From Mesotaenium endlicherianum (taxonomy: Eukaryota > Streptophyta > Zygnematophyceae > Zygnematales > Mesotaeniaceae), in the NCBI GenBank assembly GCA_009602735.1, contig WELA01006381.1, positions 335,367-399,366 on the forward strand: a DNA stretch of 64,000 nt, written 5' to 3'. Of the stretch, positions 24,970 to 34,091 are shown in pieces; the stretch's first letter is position 1; each line of letters starts with the position of its first letter. The position numbers and the translations under genes were made by a program. The notes below the pieces were generated by a model, which saw only the letters and a list, made by a program, of their open reading frames with translations, was not told the DNA's origin and did no database searches.

Positions 24970-26393
24970 CCGTCGTACAGAGCTTTACCAAGACTAAGGT
25001 AAACCTCTCCCCGGTCACAAGTTGTGGACTGTCTTTGATACGAAGTTTTTAAAATACTCACACAAAACCAGACTACAAATATGCGGTACTATCCTTCCTG
25101 GAACAATGAAATCATCTTAGTCTTGGGCTTGGCTATCAATAAGAGAGAAATAATTTTGGGCAGGCACGCTTGCGTCCCATTGGGTCGCCCACAAAACTGG
25201 CTCTTCTGTGCACCGTACAACAAAGAAAACAGGGGAGGATGCAATCTTTACTCTATATGAATCAAAAGGTTCGTATTACCATGTTTCACCTTTTTCGTAC
25301 CTCTCGTGCAGAAAAGTCTTGGTCCTTGTACTACTTGGAGATATTGAATTGACTAGAGAAGCAACAATAGGGCAACAGTAGTCCAAGATACCACAGCCAT
25401 GAGAACAACAAATCCTCTTCAACTTGATTATATCAAATTACTCACTTAGTTAAGCATCACGCAAGTATAACAGGCGCCACAAACATGTAGATAAGATCAA
25501 AAGATATATTTCAGCTACTTGCACTTGCTATGTGGCCCAACTCATTGAATTGTGCTTTTTTGGACGAAATGTTTACAAAAGTTGAAATCACCCCCTCATT
25601 AAGGGGGTAATTTCAACTTTTGTGAACATTTCAATTTCAAACATTATGTTGAGGTGACACACCGTAAAAAAAATTTATCATGGATATTGTATCATTTTGT
25701 TACTTCAAGAAAACATTTAATGTCTTGTATAATATTGTTTCATGCTTTTTATATTGTTCTGAAAGATTCATCAATTATATCTCCATGAATCACGATTGGA
25801 GTTTACAGTGGGTTTGCCTTTGCTTGAAGTTGCTTCATATGTAACATACAATTGCAAGCATACTTACACAAACCTGTGGTAAGAAATGCTTACAAGTCTG
25901 GTCTCAAATCTTTATCAACAAAGACTGTCGTTCAGCACCTACATAATGCTATGGGGTGCATCTCCCTCGTGGGGCATTTTTAAAAACCATTTGAAAGCGT
26001 ATCAACTTGCTAGCAAATAGTGAACATTAGTTTGCAAGGACTTTCATTAGGCAAGATATGTTTATTTAAGGTGACACATGGGTCAACATTGTCGTGCCTA
26101 ACAGTGTCGGTCCCTCGGCACGTGCGTAGCCTTCCAGCACGTGTGCCTTCGGCCTGGTTGATGTGTTGGTGGCCCTCCTCACGTGTGGCAGACATGGTCG
26201 ATCGACCTTTGCACGTGTGTCGGTGACAAGCCTTACCAGGGTTAACCCATCCCTGGGATCCTGAACTTGCACCATGCAGCCTTGACCAACACTCAGGGTG
26301 ACGTTCTCTGTCACCCGGCTCTCACCATCTGCTTATCCTAAGACTTTAGCATAAAATTTTAAAAAATACTTGTCTGGCCTTCATTCCTTCTAC
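24970..26393. other. AT-rich gene-free region; possible 3' flank or 3' LTR of the DNMT retroelement
   Basis: No gene is visible. On the minus strand a polypurine tract (26395-26409) is followed at 26394 by TGTAGAAGGAATG, which could be the start of a 3' LTR. However, this sequence does not match the LTR-like region at the element's 5' end, so its identity is unresolved. A short hairpin lies at 25566-25632. Confidence 0.35.
25566..25632. repeat. 67-base hairpin (31-base inverted repeat)
   Basis: The arms GAAATGTTTACAAAAGTTGA... and their complement match at about 29 of 31 positions around a five-base loop. It could be a tiny MITE or a structured transcript; no target duplication is evident. 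Confidence 0.6.
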
Positions 26394-26394
26394 A

Positions 26395-26409
26395 CCCCTC
26401 CCTTTCAGC
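26395..26409 (-). other. Putative polypurine tract of element A
   Basis: On the minus strand the sequence is GCTGAAAGGGAGGGG, directly followed by TG at 26394-26393, as expected just upstream of a 3' LTR. Confidence 0.5.
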
Positions 26410-26441
26410 TGAGGCGTCCCTGCCTTTCCTGCTGAAAGCTA

Positions 26442-26843
26442 TTATTTTCCAACTCTGCGGCTAGGGGTTTTAGGAAGGCAATCAGGACATTCCCATCGTC
26501 CTGCCATAATTTCTTCCTCGCCAATGCAGAAAGTGTGCCAACGGGCACCACACTTGTCGCAAGCTACCATTGCGTCCTGATCGTCCAGCACTTTGCAGCT
26601 GGCACAAGGCGTGGCCGGCACCAATTCCTCGAGCACAACCCTAATTGTGGGATCAATATTCGGCAAATGGCATAGCGAGCAATTCTGCACGTGGTCTCTC
26701 ATGGTTTTACCATCAGAACCTTCCAGTTCTAACACACCACTGTCAAACGCATGTTTCACGCGCAAGATCACTGCACCTGAACTGGTGTCGATGGTGGTCT
26801 TGGTCTGGCGCTTGGGTAGACAAAATCTCCTTCTTGAATCCAC
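26442..26843 (-). CDS. PHD finger at the C-terminus of element A integrase
   Basis: This 133-codon frame overlaps the end of the integrase frame and continues its tail after a one-base shift. The part at 26606-26478 is a canonical C4HC3 PHD finger: CASC, CDKC, WHTFC, then WECPDC, with spacings C-x2-C-x11-C-x2-C-x4-H-x2-C-x12-C-x2-C. PHD fingers bind histone H3 tails according to K4 methylation. Chromoviruses place a chromodomain at this same position to steer integration, so a targeting role is inferred. The stop codon is followed within about 35 bases by a polypurine tract. Confidence 0.85.
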   Translation of the reverse strand: MDSRRRFCLPKRQTKTTIDTSSGAVILRVKHAFDSGVLELEGSDGKTMRDHVQNCSLCHLPNIDPTIRVVLEELVPATPCASCKVLDDQDAMVACDKCGARWHTFCIGEEEIMAGRWECPDCLPKTPSRRVGK

Positions 26844-29800
26844 GTCATCTGCAGGCGGTAGCTCCCGTCTCGCGTCTTTGCGTAACGTTGCGTATCTCTT
26901 TTCTGTGCAATTTTCAGATTGTCTAGTGCAGCCGGCATCATGCGCTCAAATAACGCCTTACGGCGCACCATCACTTTTAACAGTTCATCAGGGCTGTCCA
27001 GGTTTTTCACCTGTTCAATCTCCTGCTTGATGCTGCTGGGCACTACTGGACTTCTGCCAAACAGTATCTGATATGGCGAGTAATTTGCCAAGGCAGCCTG
27101 CTTGCTAACTCTGTAACCCATAACCAGCCATGGCAGGGCTAGATCCCAGTCACGCTTGTCATGCTCAAGGCAAAACTTGCGCAAAGCAGACTTAATGGTT
27201 TGCACCATCCTTTCTGCCAGACCATCTGCTTGCGGATGATCTCTAGACGTAGTGCGATGATCGATGAAGCATCTGTCCAAGAGTTTCTGAAAAGACCCTT
27301 GGAACTCAGACCCTTGGTCTGTCAGCACTTCTGCTGGAGCTCCATGACGCACAATCACACCATTGAGGAACGCTTCCGCGGTCCCTAGACTCTCCTTAGC
27401 AGTCAGAGGGACAACCTCTATCCACTTAGAGAAATGCTCAATCATGACCATGATATACTTGTTACCTCGCTTAGACAGCGGTAGCTCTCCTGCAAGATCG
27501 CAGCTCCANTAGCTCCAACGGTAACCTAGGCCTATGATTGGCAAAGGTTGCAAGTGTGGATGTTGCTGTGTAAAACCAGCCTTGACGGGATCACAGCTTT
27601 GGCAGGCCTTGATCACATCTTCACACTGCTGCTTCATGCCCCTCCACCAGTAAGACAGCTCCAAAAGACTATATGTCTTCTTGATACCATAGTATCCAGT
27701 GTTCTCGTGCATTTCCTGCACAAGAGCTCGTCTCCTGATGGGTTCTGGCACTGACTTCTCCTGACCAATCTCTTCAATTTTGAAGAGGTTGTTGCATTTC
27801 CAGCAAAACCTTTTAGCTCGATGGTTTACCTGGTCCTTCTCCTTCACTGATAGTCCTTCCAAGTGAGTTCCCGTCTTCAGCCAGTGCATAGTAGCTTGAT
27901 CTTTCCAGATCTCTGGACTGAACAGGGGTAGAGGCTCAGCTTCACCTGATGCTACTATTCCAGCCATTTCGGCTAGGCAAGCCACCAACTCTGCTGGGCT
28001 GCTCGGGTCTTCGTCCTCTCGAGCTCCTGTTCTGTCGTCTGAAGATGGGTCTGGGTTCCTGCTGAGTCCATCGGCGTCGTTGTTGAGCACTCCTGCTCTG
28101 TGCACCACCGTCATTTGGTACTCTTGTAGCTTAAGAGNACCCTCGACCTGGCCCTCAGGCTTTTCTGCCTGATTCTGGCTCTCAGGCTTTGCAGCTTGCT
28201 CCTCTGTTGCCATAAGTTCGGCAGCCTGTTTCTTAGGATTTTTACCTTTCTCAATGACGCGTCGCCTCTCCTGCGGTGAGGGGTATGTCAGGCGCCTCCG
28301 GATGGGCTGCCTCAGAAACATTTCCTCATCGACTGCAGTCCAACTGGTCCCGGTTCCTCCTTCTTCACGTGGCCGAGGTTGGTTTGCCATTGGAAAACCT
28401 GCGGGATCTGTCCTAGGGCTAATCGCCCAGCCCCATTCTTGCTCAATAATAGCCATGCGGGCGACGGTCGTGCCATACTCCTCCCTTGCGGGTGGTGTGA
28501 CCATCCATGCCTGCGCCAATGTTTGCGACCTTTGAGGTGCAGCTAGTCGTGCAAGAAAGGCATCATCTGCTGCGGTCAAGCGGCTGATGGTGTTTCTCAG
28601 ATCCATCAGTTCCCCTTCTGGGATTGCAGGTATCATGGGAGCAGGCTCCTCCGACCTCTGTATCCTAAGATCTGATAGTTGCAACAAGGGGGTGTTCATG
28701 CCTGGCGGCACACTAATGCCCAATGCCATTGCCCTGCGAACCAAACCATCCTCTCCCTCTCTCTGCAAAATATCCCGCGGAGGCGGAGGAGGTGGGGCTG
28801 TGGTTCCTCGCGGAACGCCCTCTCGCTGAGCCTTCCCCTTATGCTTGAAATATCGCTTTAGCATCCTCCTAAAAGATGCGTTACCCTCACGGGCCACCTT
28901 CCTTGGTCTGCTTGCGCGACTATCGGGCTTTCCTTGTGCTGTCTCCACTTTAGCAGTGCAGGCAGTCACCTCCTGTTGTTGCGGCGGTTGTGCGGTTGAC
29001 TTGGGTTCTGGCAGTGGAAGAGTGGCAGAAAGAGAACTGGATGTTGGCGACCTTAATTCTTCATAAAGGTCTGCTGGGCTTGGCCCCATCAAGTGGTCAG
29101 CCACCCAGTCGTCTGTCCTCAGCTCCTGTAAGTCAAGCAGATCCAACTCTGGCGTGGGAAAACGTGGAATTTCTTCCCTGATGTCCCCTTCATTGTTGAG
29201 TGATGGCAACTCCAACTTCGAGAGGCCTTGCATTTCTGCATCCTCTTCCTCCTCCAGCTTCTCTGTTCCAGGAGATGGCAATTCTTCATCCCCTCCTGTG
29301 TTGAGCCTTGCCATGTTGATGATGGCTGACTGTGGAGCGAGAGCTGCTTTCGCCATTTTCTCTTCCTTGAGTCGAGGGGCGTTTGCTTCCAGCAACTGCG
29401 CCATGATTTGCCTGGTGATTGACTCAGCTGTGCTGCCAACTGTGTCTTGTGGTTGCCCTTTGGCCTCTGGCCCTGAGCCCATCAGAGCAAGTGTGGCGGG
29501 CAATCTCTTGGCCGTCTCCTTCTTGCGTTCTTCAAAAATCACCTCCAGGCAAATGGTCTTTCCAGACCCTCCAGAATTTCCTGAATTCTGACTGCATTCT
29601 TCGGCCCATTTGCCAATATTGCACTGGCGTTCTTCATATCTTGATGTTACCGCTTCTGGGGATGGGCTCCCGAAGACCTGGTCTGGGGCCATGTTTCGTA
29701 ACTCAGAACTGGTATATTCCTCCCATTCCGGCATCCTCCCAAATACTTGGCCGGAGCGTTCTGCAGATGCTGGGACCTCCTGTGATTTGCTTACTGCAGC

Positions 29801-30760
29801 GCTCACCAAAGAGTTTGCTGCACCAGTTGCCTGGTCTTCCATGGTTGCGTCTTCTCGCTGCCTCCGCAGCTCTCTTTCCAGAGGGTCGCGTAGAGTCGCC
29901 ATTCGATTGTCAATTCGCGTCAATAGGTCTTGACACCTGGTCAGATCCACCACTCTGGTTTCTCTAAGTGTTTCATCTTTGTCAGCCTCAGCTGCGTCTC
30001 TTTCAACACCATATTCTTTTTGTCGCTGATACGCTTCCCTGATAGCTCTCTGATCAGAGATTGGCACCACATAGAGTCCAATCGTTACCGGCCTCGGCCT
30101 GGGCATAGGCTTGTCAGAGAACGTCATCTGTTGCCAAGTCATAATCGTCTCTACCAACCATGTCATGGAGTGATGTCCAATCATATTGCCGAACATCTTC
30201 CCAGCGTTGTCCTGTCCCACCTTTGCAACAATTTCTTGTGCAATGGAGCTGGGTATCCCCAGGCACCTTCCCTTCTCTTCAGCTATCGGCTCTCTCCACT
30301 GAGCTTCTCTGTTGTGCCCGTCTTTGACCATTCTTGGTCCTCCATTTACGAAAGCGCGTGATCCTGGGTATGTTGTGAAGGTGGGCAGCACCACCCTCGG
30401 CCGGCCTGGCTCGTTGATGACGTACTGTGGGTAGGAATCCCTCCTGATCACTGGCTTGGTTTCCACCATCAGTGCTTCTTCCACAGATACTGCCGTTGGC
30501 GTGCGCCGCGTAATCTTCTCCATCTCCCTCAGGATTTCAATGGACATGCCGTTGGTCCAGAATAGTTTGGCCCGGTGTGAGAGTCCTCCGTGCCTGGCGT
30601 CGTTGATCAATACATGATGACCCAGGGTGGAGTCGAAAACCAGCCATGGATCTCCTGGCTTCATCTGGTTGTAATCCATCCCTGGATGTACATTCTCAAT
30701 CACAAACACTGGTGGGTAGCGATGCTGGCTTTCCCGCAACATACTGATGATCTTCACCAT
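26768..30760 (-). CDS. Pol part 2 of element A: DNMT C-terminal half, linker, RNase H tail, integrase
   Basis: A 1330-codon frame. After the DNMT half come roughly 650 residues with no domain I recognise: charged, Pro/Gln-rich, with a coiled-coil-like heptad region and a basic RRMLKRYFKHKGK patch. The base at 28138 is N. Directly after it the frame encodes only the end of RNase H (YQMTVVHRAGVLNNDADGLS). Reverse transcriptase and most of RNase H are absent. Integrase follows: an HHCC zinc region (MHENTGYYG ... CQSCDP, about 27760-27560) and the DDE core (first Asp in WSCDLAGEL; LTDQGSEF; GLAERMVQ). Another single N lies at 27509. The frame shifts out after GDFVY near 26825; the PHD-finger tail is in the next frame. 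Confidence 0.82.
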   Translation of the reverse strand: MVKIISMLRESQHRYPPVFVIENVHPGMDYNQMKPGDPWLVFDSTLGHHVLINDARHGGLSHRAKLFWTNGMSIEILREMEKITRRTPTAVSVEEALMVETKPVIRRDSYPQYVINEPGRPRVVLPTFTTYPGSRAFVNGGPRMVKDGHNREAQWREPIAEEKGRCLGIPSSIAQEIVAKVGQDNAGKMFGNMIGHHSMTWLVETIMTWQQMTFSDKPMPRPRPVTIGLYVVPISDQRAIREAYQRQKEYGVERDAAEADKDETLRETRVVDLTRCQDLLTRIDNRMATLRDPLERELRRQREDATMEDQATGAANSLVSAAVSKSQEVPASAERSGQVFGRMPEWEEYTSSELRNMAPDQVFGSPSPEAVTSRYEERQCNIGKWAEECSQNSGNSGGSGKTICLEVIFEERKKETAKRLPATLALMGSGPEAKGQPQDTVGSTAESITRQIMAQLLEANAPRLKEEKMAKAALAPQSAIINMARLNTGGDEELPSPGTEKLEEEEDAEMQGLSKLELPSLNNEGDIREEIPRFPTPELDLLDLQELRTDDWVADHLMGPSPADLYEELRSPTSSSLSATLPLPEPKSTAQPPQQQEVTACTAKVETAQGKPDSRASRPRKVAREGNASFRRMLKRYFKHKGKAQREGVPRGTTAPPPPPPRDILQREGEDGLVRRAMALGISVPPGMNTPLLQLSDLRIQRSEEPAPMIPAIPEGELMDLRNTISRLTAADDAFLARLAAPQRSQTLAQAWMVTPPAREEYGTTVARMAIIEQEWGWAISPRTDPAGFPMANQPRPREEGGTGTSWTAVDEEMFLRQPIRRRLTYPSPQERRRVIEKGKNPKKQAAELMATEEQAAKPESQNQAEKPEGQVEGXLKLQEYQMTVVHRAGVLNNDADGLSRNPDPSSDDRTGAREDEDPSSPAELVACLAEMAGIVASGEAEPLPLFSPEIWKDQATMHWLKTGTHLEGLSVKEKDQVNHRAKRFCWKCNNLFKIEEIGQEKSVPEPIRRRALVQEMHENTGYYGIKKTYSLLELSYWWRGMKQQCEDVIKACQSCDPVKAGFTQQHPHLQPLPIIGLGYRWSXWSCDLAGELPLSKRGNKYIMVMIEHFSKWIEVVPLTAKESLGTAEAFLNGVIVRHGAPAEVLTDQGSEFQGSFQKLLDRCFIDHRTTSRDHPQADGLAERMVQTIKSALRKFCLEHDKRDWDLALPWLVMGYRVSKQAALANYSPYQILFGRSPVVPSSIKQEIEQVKNLDSPDELLKVMVRRKALFERMMPAALDNLKIAQKRDTQRYAKTRDGSYRLQMTWIQEGDFVYPSARPRPPSTPVQVQ
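28138..28138. other. Single-N assembly joint replacing RT/RNase H
   Basis: One N joins the unknown linker to the last residues of RNase H. About 1.3-1.5 kb of RT and RNase H coding sequence expected in a gypsy Pol is absent. A collapsed or mis-sized scaffold gap is likely, but a real deletion is possible. Confidence 0.7.
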
Positions 30761-31110
30761 CCTTCCTCAGTGTTGTGCTCGGGGGTCATTGAATCCCATC
30801 CTGTTCCCAGCTTGTGAGAAAAAGGTTGACAAGGGAATCCCGCAAAAATCCAGTCAATCCTGTGATCATACAGGTCCTCAGACTTCACATCAAGAATGTT
30901 TCCTCCAGCAAGACGCACCACACTAGTAGGCACCAATGCCTTGAAATGGTACATTCGCCGCATCTGACTCATGACCTCCTCAAATGCTGTAAAAACACTC
31001 TCATCATTGTCCACATACAGCACTTTGGATACCTGGATACCTCGCTGAATCAGTGCGATAGTTCCAGTGTCAAGTCTGGCAAACAATTCCAGCACTACTA
31101 CTCCTCTCCT
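30130..31110 (-). CDS. C5 cytosine DNA methyltransferase domain, DNMT3/DRM-like (within Pol, split by frame change)
   Basis: About 325 residues carry the ordered motifs of C5-methyltransferases: motif I VLELFARLDTGTIAL (SAM binding), an acidic motif II-like VDNDES, motif IV AGFPCQPFS with the catalytic Cys, motif VI IENV, motif VIII SHRAKLFWTN, and a motif X-like GNMIGHHSMTWLVETI. The spacing and the HRAKLFWTN block look like animal DNMT3 and plant DRM, more than like DNMT1/CMT. Motifs I-IV are in the frame ending at 30754; VI-X are in the overlapping next frame starting ATGGTGA at 30760. Key residues are present, so the ancestral protein was probably active. The frame change may be a real signal, a mutation or a sequencing error. 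Confidence 0.88.
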
Positions 31111-32505
31111 GCGAAAAGGATCTTCCATCCTCACAATGCCTTGCGGCAATGGTTCTACTCCAGGCATCAAATTGGCAGCAGTTTTAAGTGGATAAGGAAC
31201 TGGCAGCAACTCTTGCGGGCCACGGTCCCTGTTACTCACAGCTTCTAGTTGCTCCATAACCCAAGGTTGCCAAACCAAGGGAGTCGGCATGTTGATGCTG
31301 GTGTAGATCTTCTCTTCGCGTTGCATGATGAGGTCATAATGGTCTGGATACTGGTTATTCACACAGCAGTCTAGCAGTCCGTAGTTTGCTTCTCCCGAGC
31401 AAACCATTTTTACAGGAATTTCTCCTGTCGGCTGCCGATCTGTCGACTGGTAAGTCACCGTCGACTGGTAAGTCACCCTCTGCTTCCGCAGGTCGATGAC
31501 CATACACAGGGGAATCAGAGCTTCTGTCCCCAATAGAACATCATAGTTTTCTGCCTCTGTCACTCCACACACTATGAGCAGTGACGCTTTCTCAGGTTTC
31601 CCCAAGTTTACTGTGATTTCCACAGGCTTGCGGGTGATTCCACAAGACTTTGAAATCTGCCCAGATGCAGTCCTCAAGTGGAAAGGACTTTCTTTCAGGT
31701 CCCTTGCCGTCAATCCCAGAGCTTTCACAGCTCGCTTTTCCAAGATTACTGGCTGTGCGCCAGTGTCCAATAGGATATTGGGAGCGGCCCAGTGGTTAAA
31801 CGTCAAAACTTTATCCTTGTTCTGCACTCTCACGGTGCTGAAGTTAGTAGGCAGCGAAGCGCTGTTTGCGCCTTCCTCAGCTATGTCCAGCTGCTGTCTA
31901 GCTTCCTCAATCGTGAAAGGGTATGTAAGACGCAGATCAGCGAGTGAAAGACAAGGAATGTGCTGAATTCGGTGTTCCACCAGAGCTTTCAGCTTTTCCA
32001 GCAAAAAACTAAATGTCTTGCGTGGCCCAGGCTTGGCTTGTCGTAGCTGCGCAATCTCGTTCTCATCGACAGTGATCCGAAAGGTCTGAAGAAGCTTCCC
32101 AGCATTCCTTGGAACCAGACGGTCATGATCTGCGCGCTCCGCAGCCGTTGCAGCCACGGCCTTCTCAGGCGTCAACTTCTCGCCTTTGCAGACGGTCTTT
32201 TCGGCCACATCTGCATCGTAATAGACATTAGGCACATTTAGTTTTGCAAATTGAGCTTTCAACTCTGCAATCTCTGCACTCATAGCATCATACTTCTGAT
32301 TACCCTTCCGGTTACCAGAGTTATCTTTCTCCTTTTTCTTACCCTTATCTGCCTCTTTCGTGGCAGCATTAGCCCATGGTGGCTTCAGATTTGGGTTCTT
32401 GGACCAACACTCATCTTCTGAGTGTCCCTTTTTACTGCAATGAGCGCATACCTGCGCCTTGCTAGCAGACAATTGCTTAGCATCCGGGTACGGACAATCT
32501 CTCTT
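30754..32505 (-). CDS. Pol part 1 of element A: second zinc knuckle, aspartic protease, DNMT N-terminal half
   Basis: The frame continues from Gag through the amber codon. The second CCHC knuckle is near 32450-32400. A lysine-rich linker leads to a retropepsin-like domain with NILLDTGAQPVIL (active-site D near 31767) and DVLLGTEALIPL. An 18-base perfect tandem duplication (31442-31477) sits at the end of the protease. From about 31110 the methyltransferase begins. The frame closes with TGA at 30754, inside the methyltransferase. Protease would release the Gag and Pol proteins. There is no independent ATG start: the first residue reads from TTG. Confidence 0.82.
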   Translation of the reverse strand, partial: KRDCPYPDAKQLSASKAQVCAHCSKKGHSEDECWSKNPNLKPPWANAATKEADKGKKKEKDNSGNRKGNQKYDAMSAEIAELKAQFAKLNVPNVYYDADVAEKTVCKGEKLTPEKAVAATAAERADHDRLVPRNAGKLLQTFRITVDENEIAQLRQAKPGPRKTFSFLLEKLKALVEHRIQHIPCLSLADLRLTYPFTIEEARQQLDIAEEGANSASLPTNFSTVRVQNKDKVLTFNHWAAPNILLDTGAQPVILEKRAVKALGLTARDLKESPFHLRTASGQISKSCGITRKPVEITVNLGKPEKASLLIVCGVTEAENYDVLLGTEALIPLCMVIDLRKQRVTYQSTVTYQSTDRQPTGEIPVKMVCSGEANYGLLDCCVNNQYPDHYDLIMQREEKIYTSINMPTPLVWQPWVMEQLEAVSNRDRGPQELLPVPYPLKTAANLMPGVEPLPQGIVRMEDPFRRRGVVVLELFARLDTGTIALIQRGIQVSKVLYVDNDESVFTAFEEVMSQMRRMYHFKALVPTSVVRLAGGNILDVKSEDLYDHRIDWIFAGFPCQPFSHKLGTGWDSMTPEHNTEEGW

Positions 32506-33660
32506 CTAATGTCCTGATTTCCCGCAGTTCCAACAGCCCTCTGCTGTCTCAGCAGTGTTGGCGTGCTTAGCAAACCTATTGAAAAAACCGCTCTTCTTCT
32601 TAAACTGAATATTAGAGCTATTGGCCTTGGGCTGAAAGGATTCCTCCCTTCTCGCAGGAGCCATAAGCGTCCTGGAAGCCTCCTTGTTCCAGACTTTACC
32701 TTCCTCAACATTGCGTGCTATTTCAACAGCCTCGTCGATGTTCCAGTCGATTCCACGTTTCGCAGATAGGTGCGGCCTGACCTCCCGATCTGTATCTTTA
32801 CCCAGACACAATAAGAATTTGTCAGCCACAATCCTAGGCTCATAGATTCCAGCCTTCTTGGCAAGGTCTACCAATCTGGATTTGACATCCATCACTGTCT
32901 CGTTCTTTTGACGGACAAAATGCACATAGCGGTGCACTTTAAGACTGCGATCCTTTGGGAATGTTGCTTCAAGCAACTTAAAGAAACGACGCAAACAGTG
33001 CTCAGAGTCTAACTGGTCATCCCCAGCCTCCATATCCCTGCGGCAACTAGCCAACGCTTGCGCATGGCCTGCTTCCGTGGTGACACTATCACCATGCTGC
33101 CCTGTAATAAGTGCAGCTCTACGTGTTACTCGTTCCTGAGCATTAGCAATCTTTTCAGACAATTCTGCACACACTTTACGCAATTCTGCGACAGATCCAG
33201 CATCATCATCTCGAGTAGCCGCTCGCTGCTGACCCTCGGTGAGTTGCTTCATGGCATCTGTTAATTCTTGTGTTAGTGCAGCTAAGTCTACGCTCTCAAC
33301 AGGTGCAGCAGGTATCGCTCTTCCTGATGACAAAGCGGACAGACGGGCTTTCGCAGCCTCTTTTCGGATTTTCAAATTTCTCGCCTTCTTTTGCTCGTCA
33401 AACGCCCATTCCTGGGTAAGGTTCTCATCCTTTTGAAATTGGCGATACAGCAACAAGGCATCCTTGTTCAAGTATTGAACCAAGCTTATAAAAGCGACCG
33501 ACTGAGTGTAAGAAGAATCCTTTCGGATTTACTCAAAGAAGTCAGCCCAACAGATCTCATCAAACTCTTTGAAAGTGAGACAATTTCCACTGGTTCGTCC
33601 ACTAAAACACTTTGTAGACAGCTTGAACTTAGGATTTTCATCCTTATCATCACCAGTCAT
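32506..33660 (-). CDS. Gag of element A, interrupted by amber codon in zinc knuckle
   Basis: A clear ORF covers 33483-32506 (325 codons). It is a helical, charged capsid-like protein with HCLRRFFKLLEATFP and KNETVMDVKSRLVDLAKKAG, a pattern common in plant retrotransposon Gag. It ends in the first knuckle CWNCGKSGH. The next codon is TAG (32506-32508), and the same frame goes straight on to supply the missing knuckle cysteine and a second knuckle, CAHCSKKGHSEDEC. The stop therefore cuts the knuckle instead of marking a natural Gag end. A likely ATG at 33660 opens a short frame upstream that breaks once before 33483. A further minus-strand ORF at 34091-33657 lies in the leader and has no ATG at its start. 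Confidence 0.75.
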
Positions 33661-34091
33661 TTCGAGTGGTGACCAAGACTCACTATCTTTATCCCACACG
33701 TCGTGCTCTCAGCCCGAATTGGGTACAAAGCTCGCGCGTAATACGGATTCTCACCGTTTGTGGCAGTATGGCGAGACTCGTCTCTCGACGGTTGCTCACT
33801 CCACAGGTTATCCGTGTGCTCAGATGTCTCACTTTCTCGTGGACTCTGGCTTGAATCAGAACCTTCCACAGGCTCCACAGGGTAGTGGAGTCTTCCACTC
33901 CTCAAGTGCATGTACAATTGAATTTCTCCGGGTCCCCTTTCAGGTTGAGCACCGGCAGCCCTCACAGGCCTCAATCCCCAATTTGCTTGGGAATTTCTAT
34001 TCACCTGAACCACAGAACCGAAGTTCTCAGAACTAGGACGGAAGTCTCTTCCTGCCACATAGGCTTTATGCCTTAAGGTTCTTGGATTCAC

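Noticed and set aside
26010-26314. Short minus-strand ORFs downstream of the polypurine tract as an extra retroelement protein
   Set aside because: No domain, and the position after the polypurine tract suggests LTR or flanking DNA.
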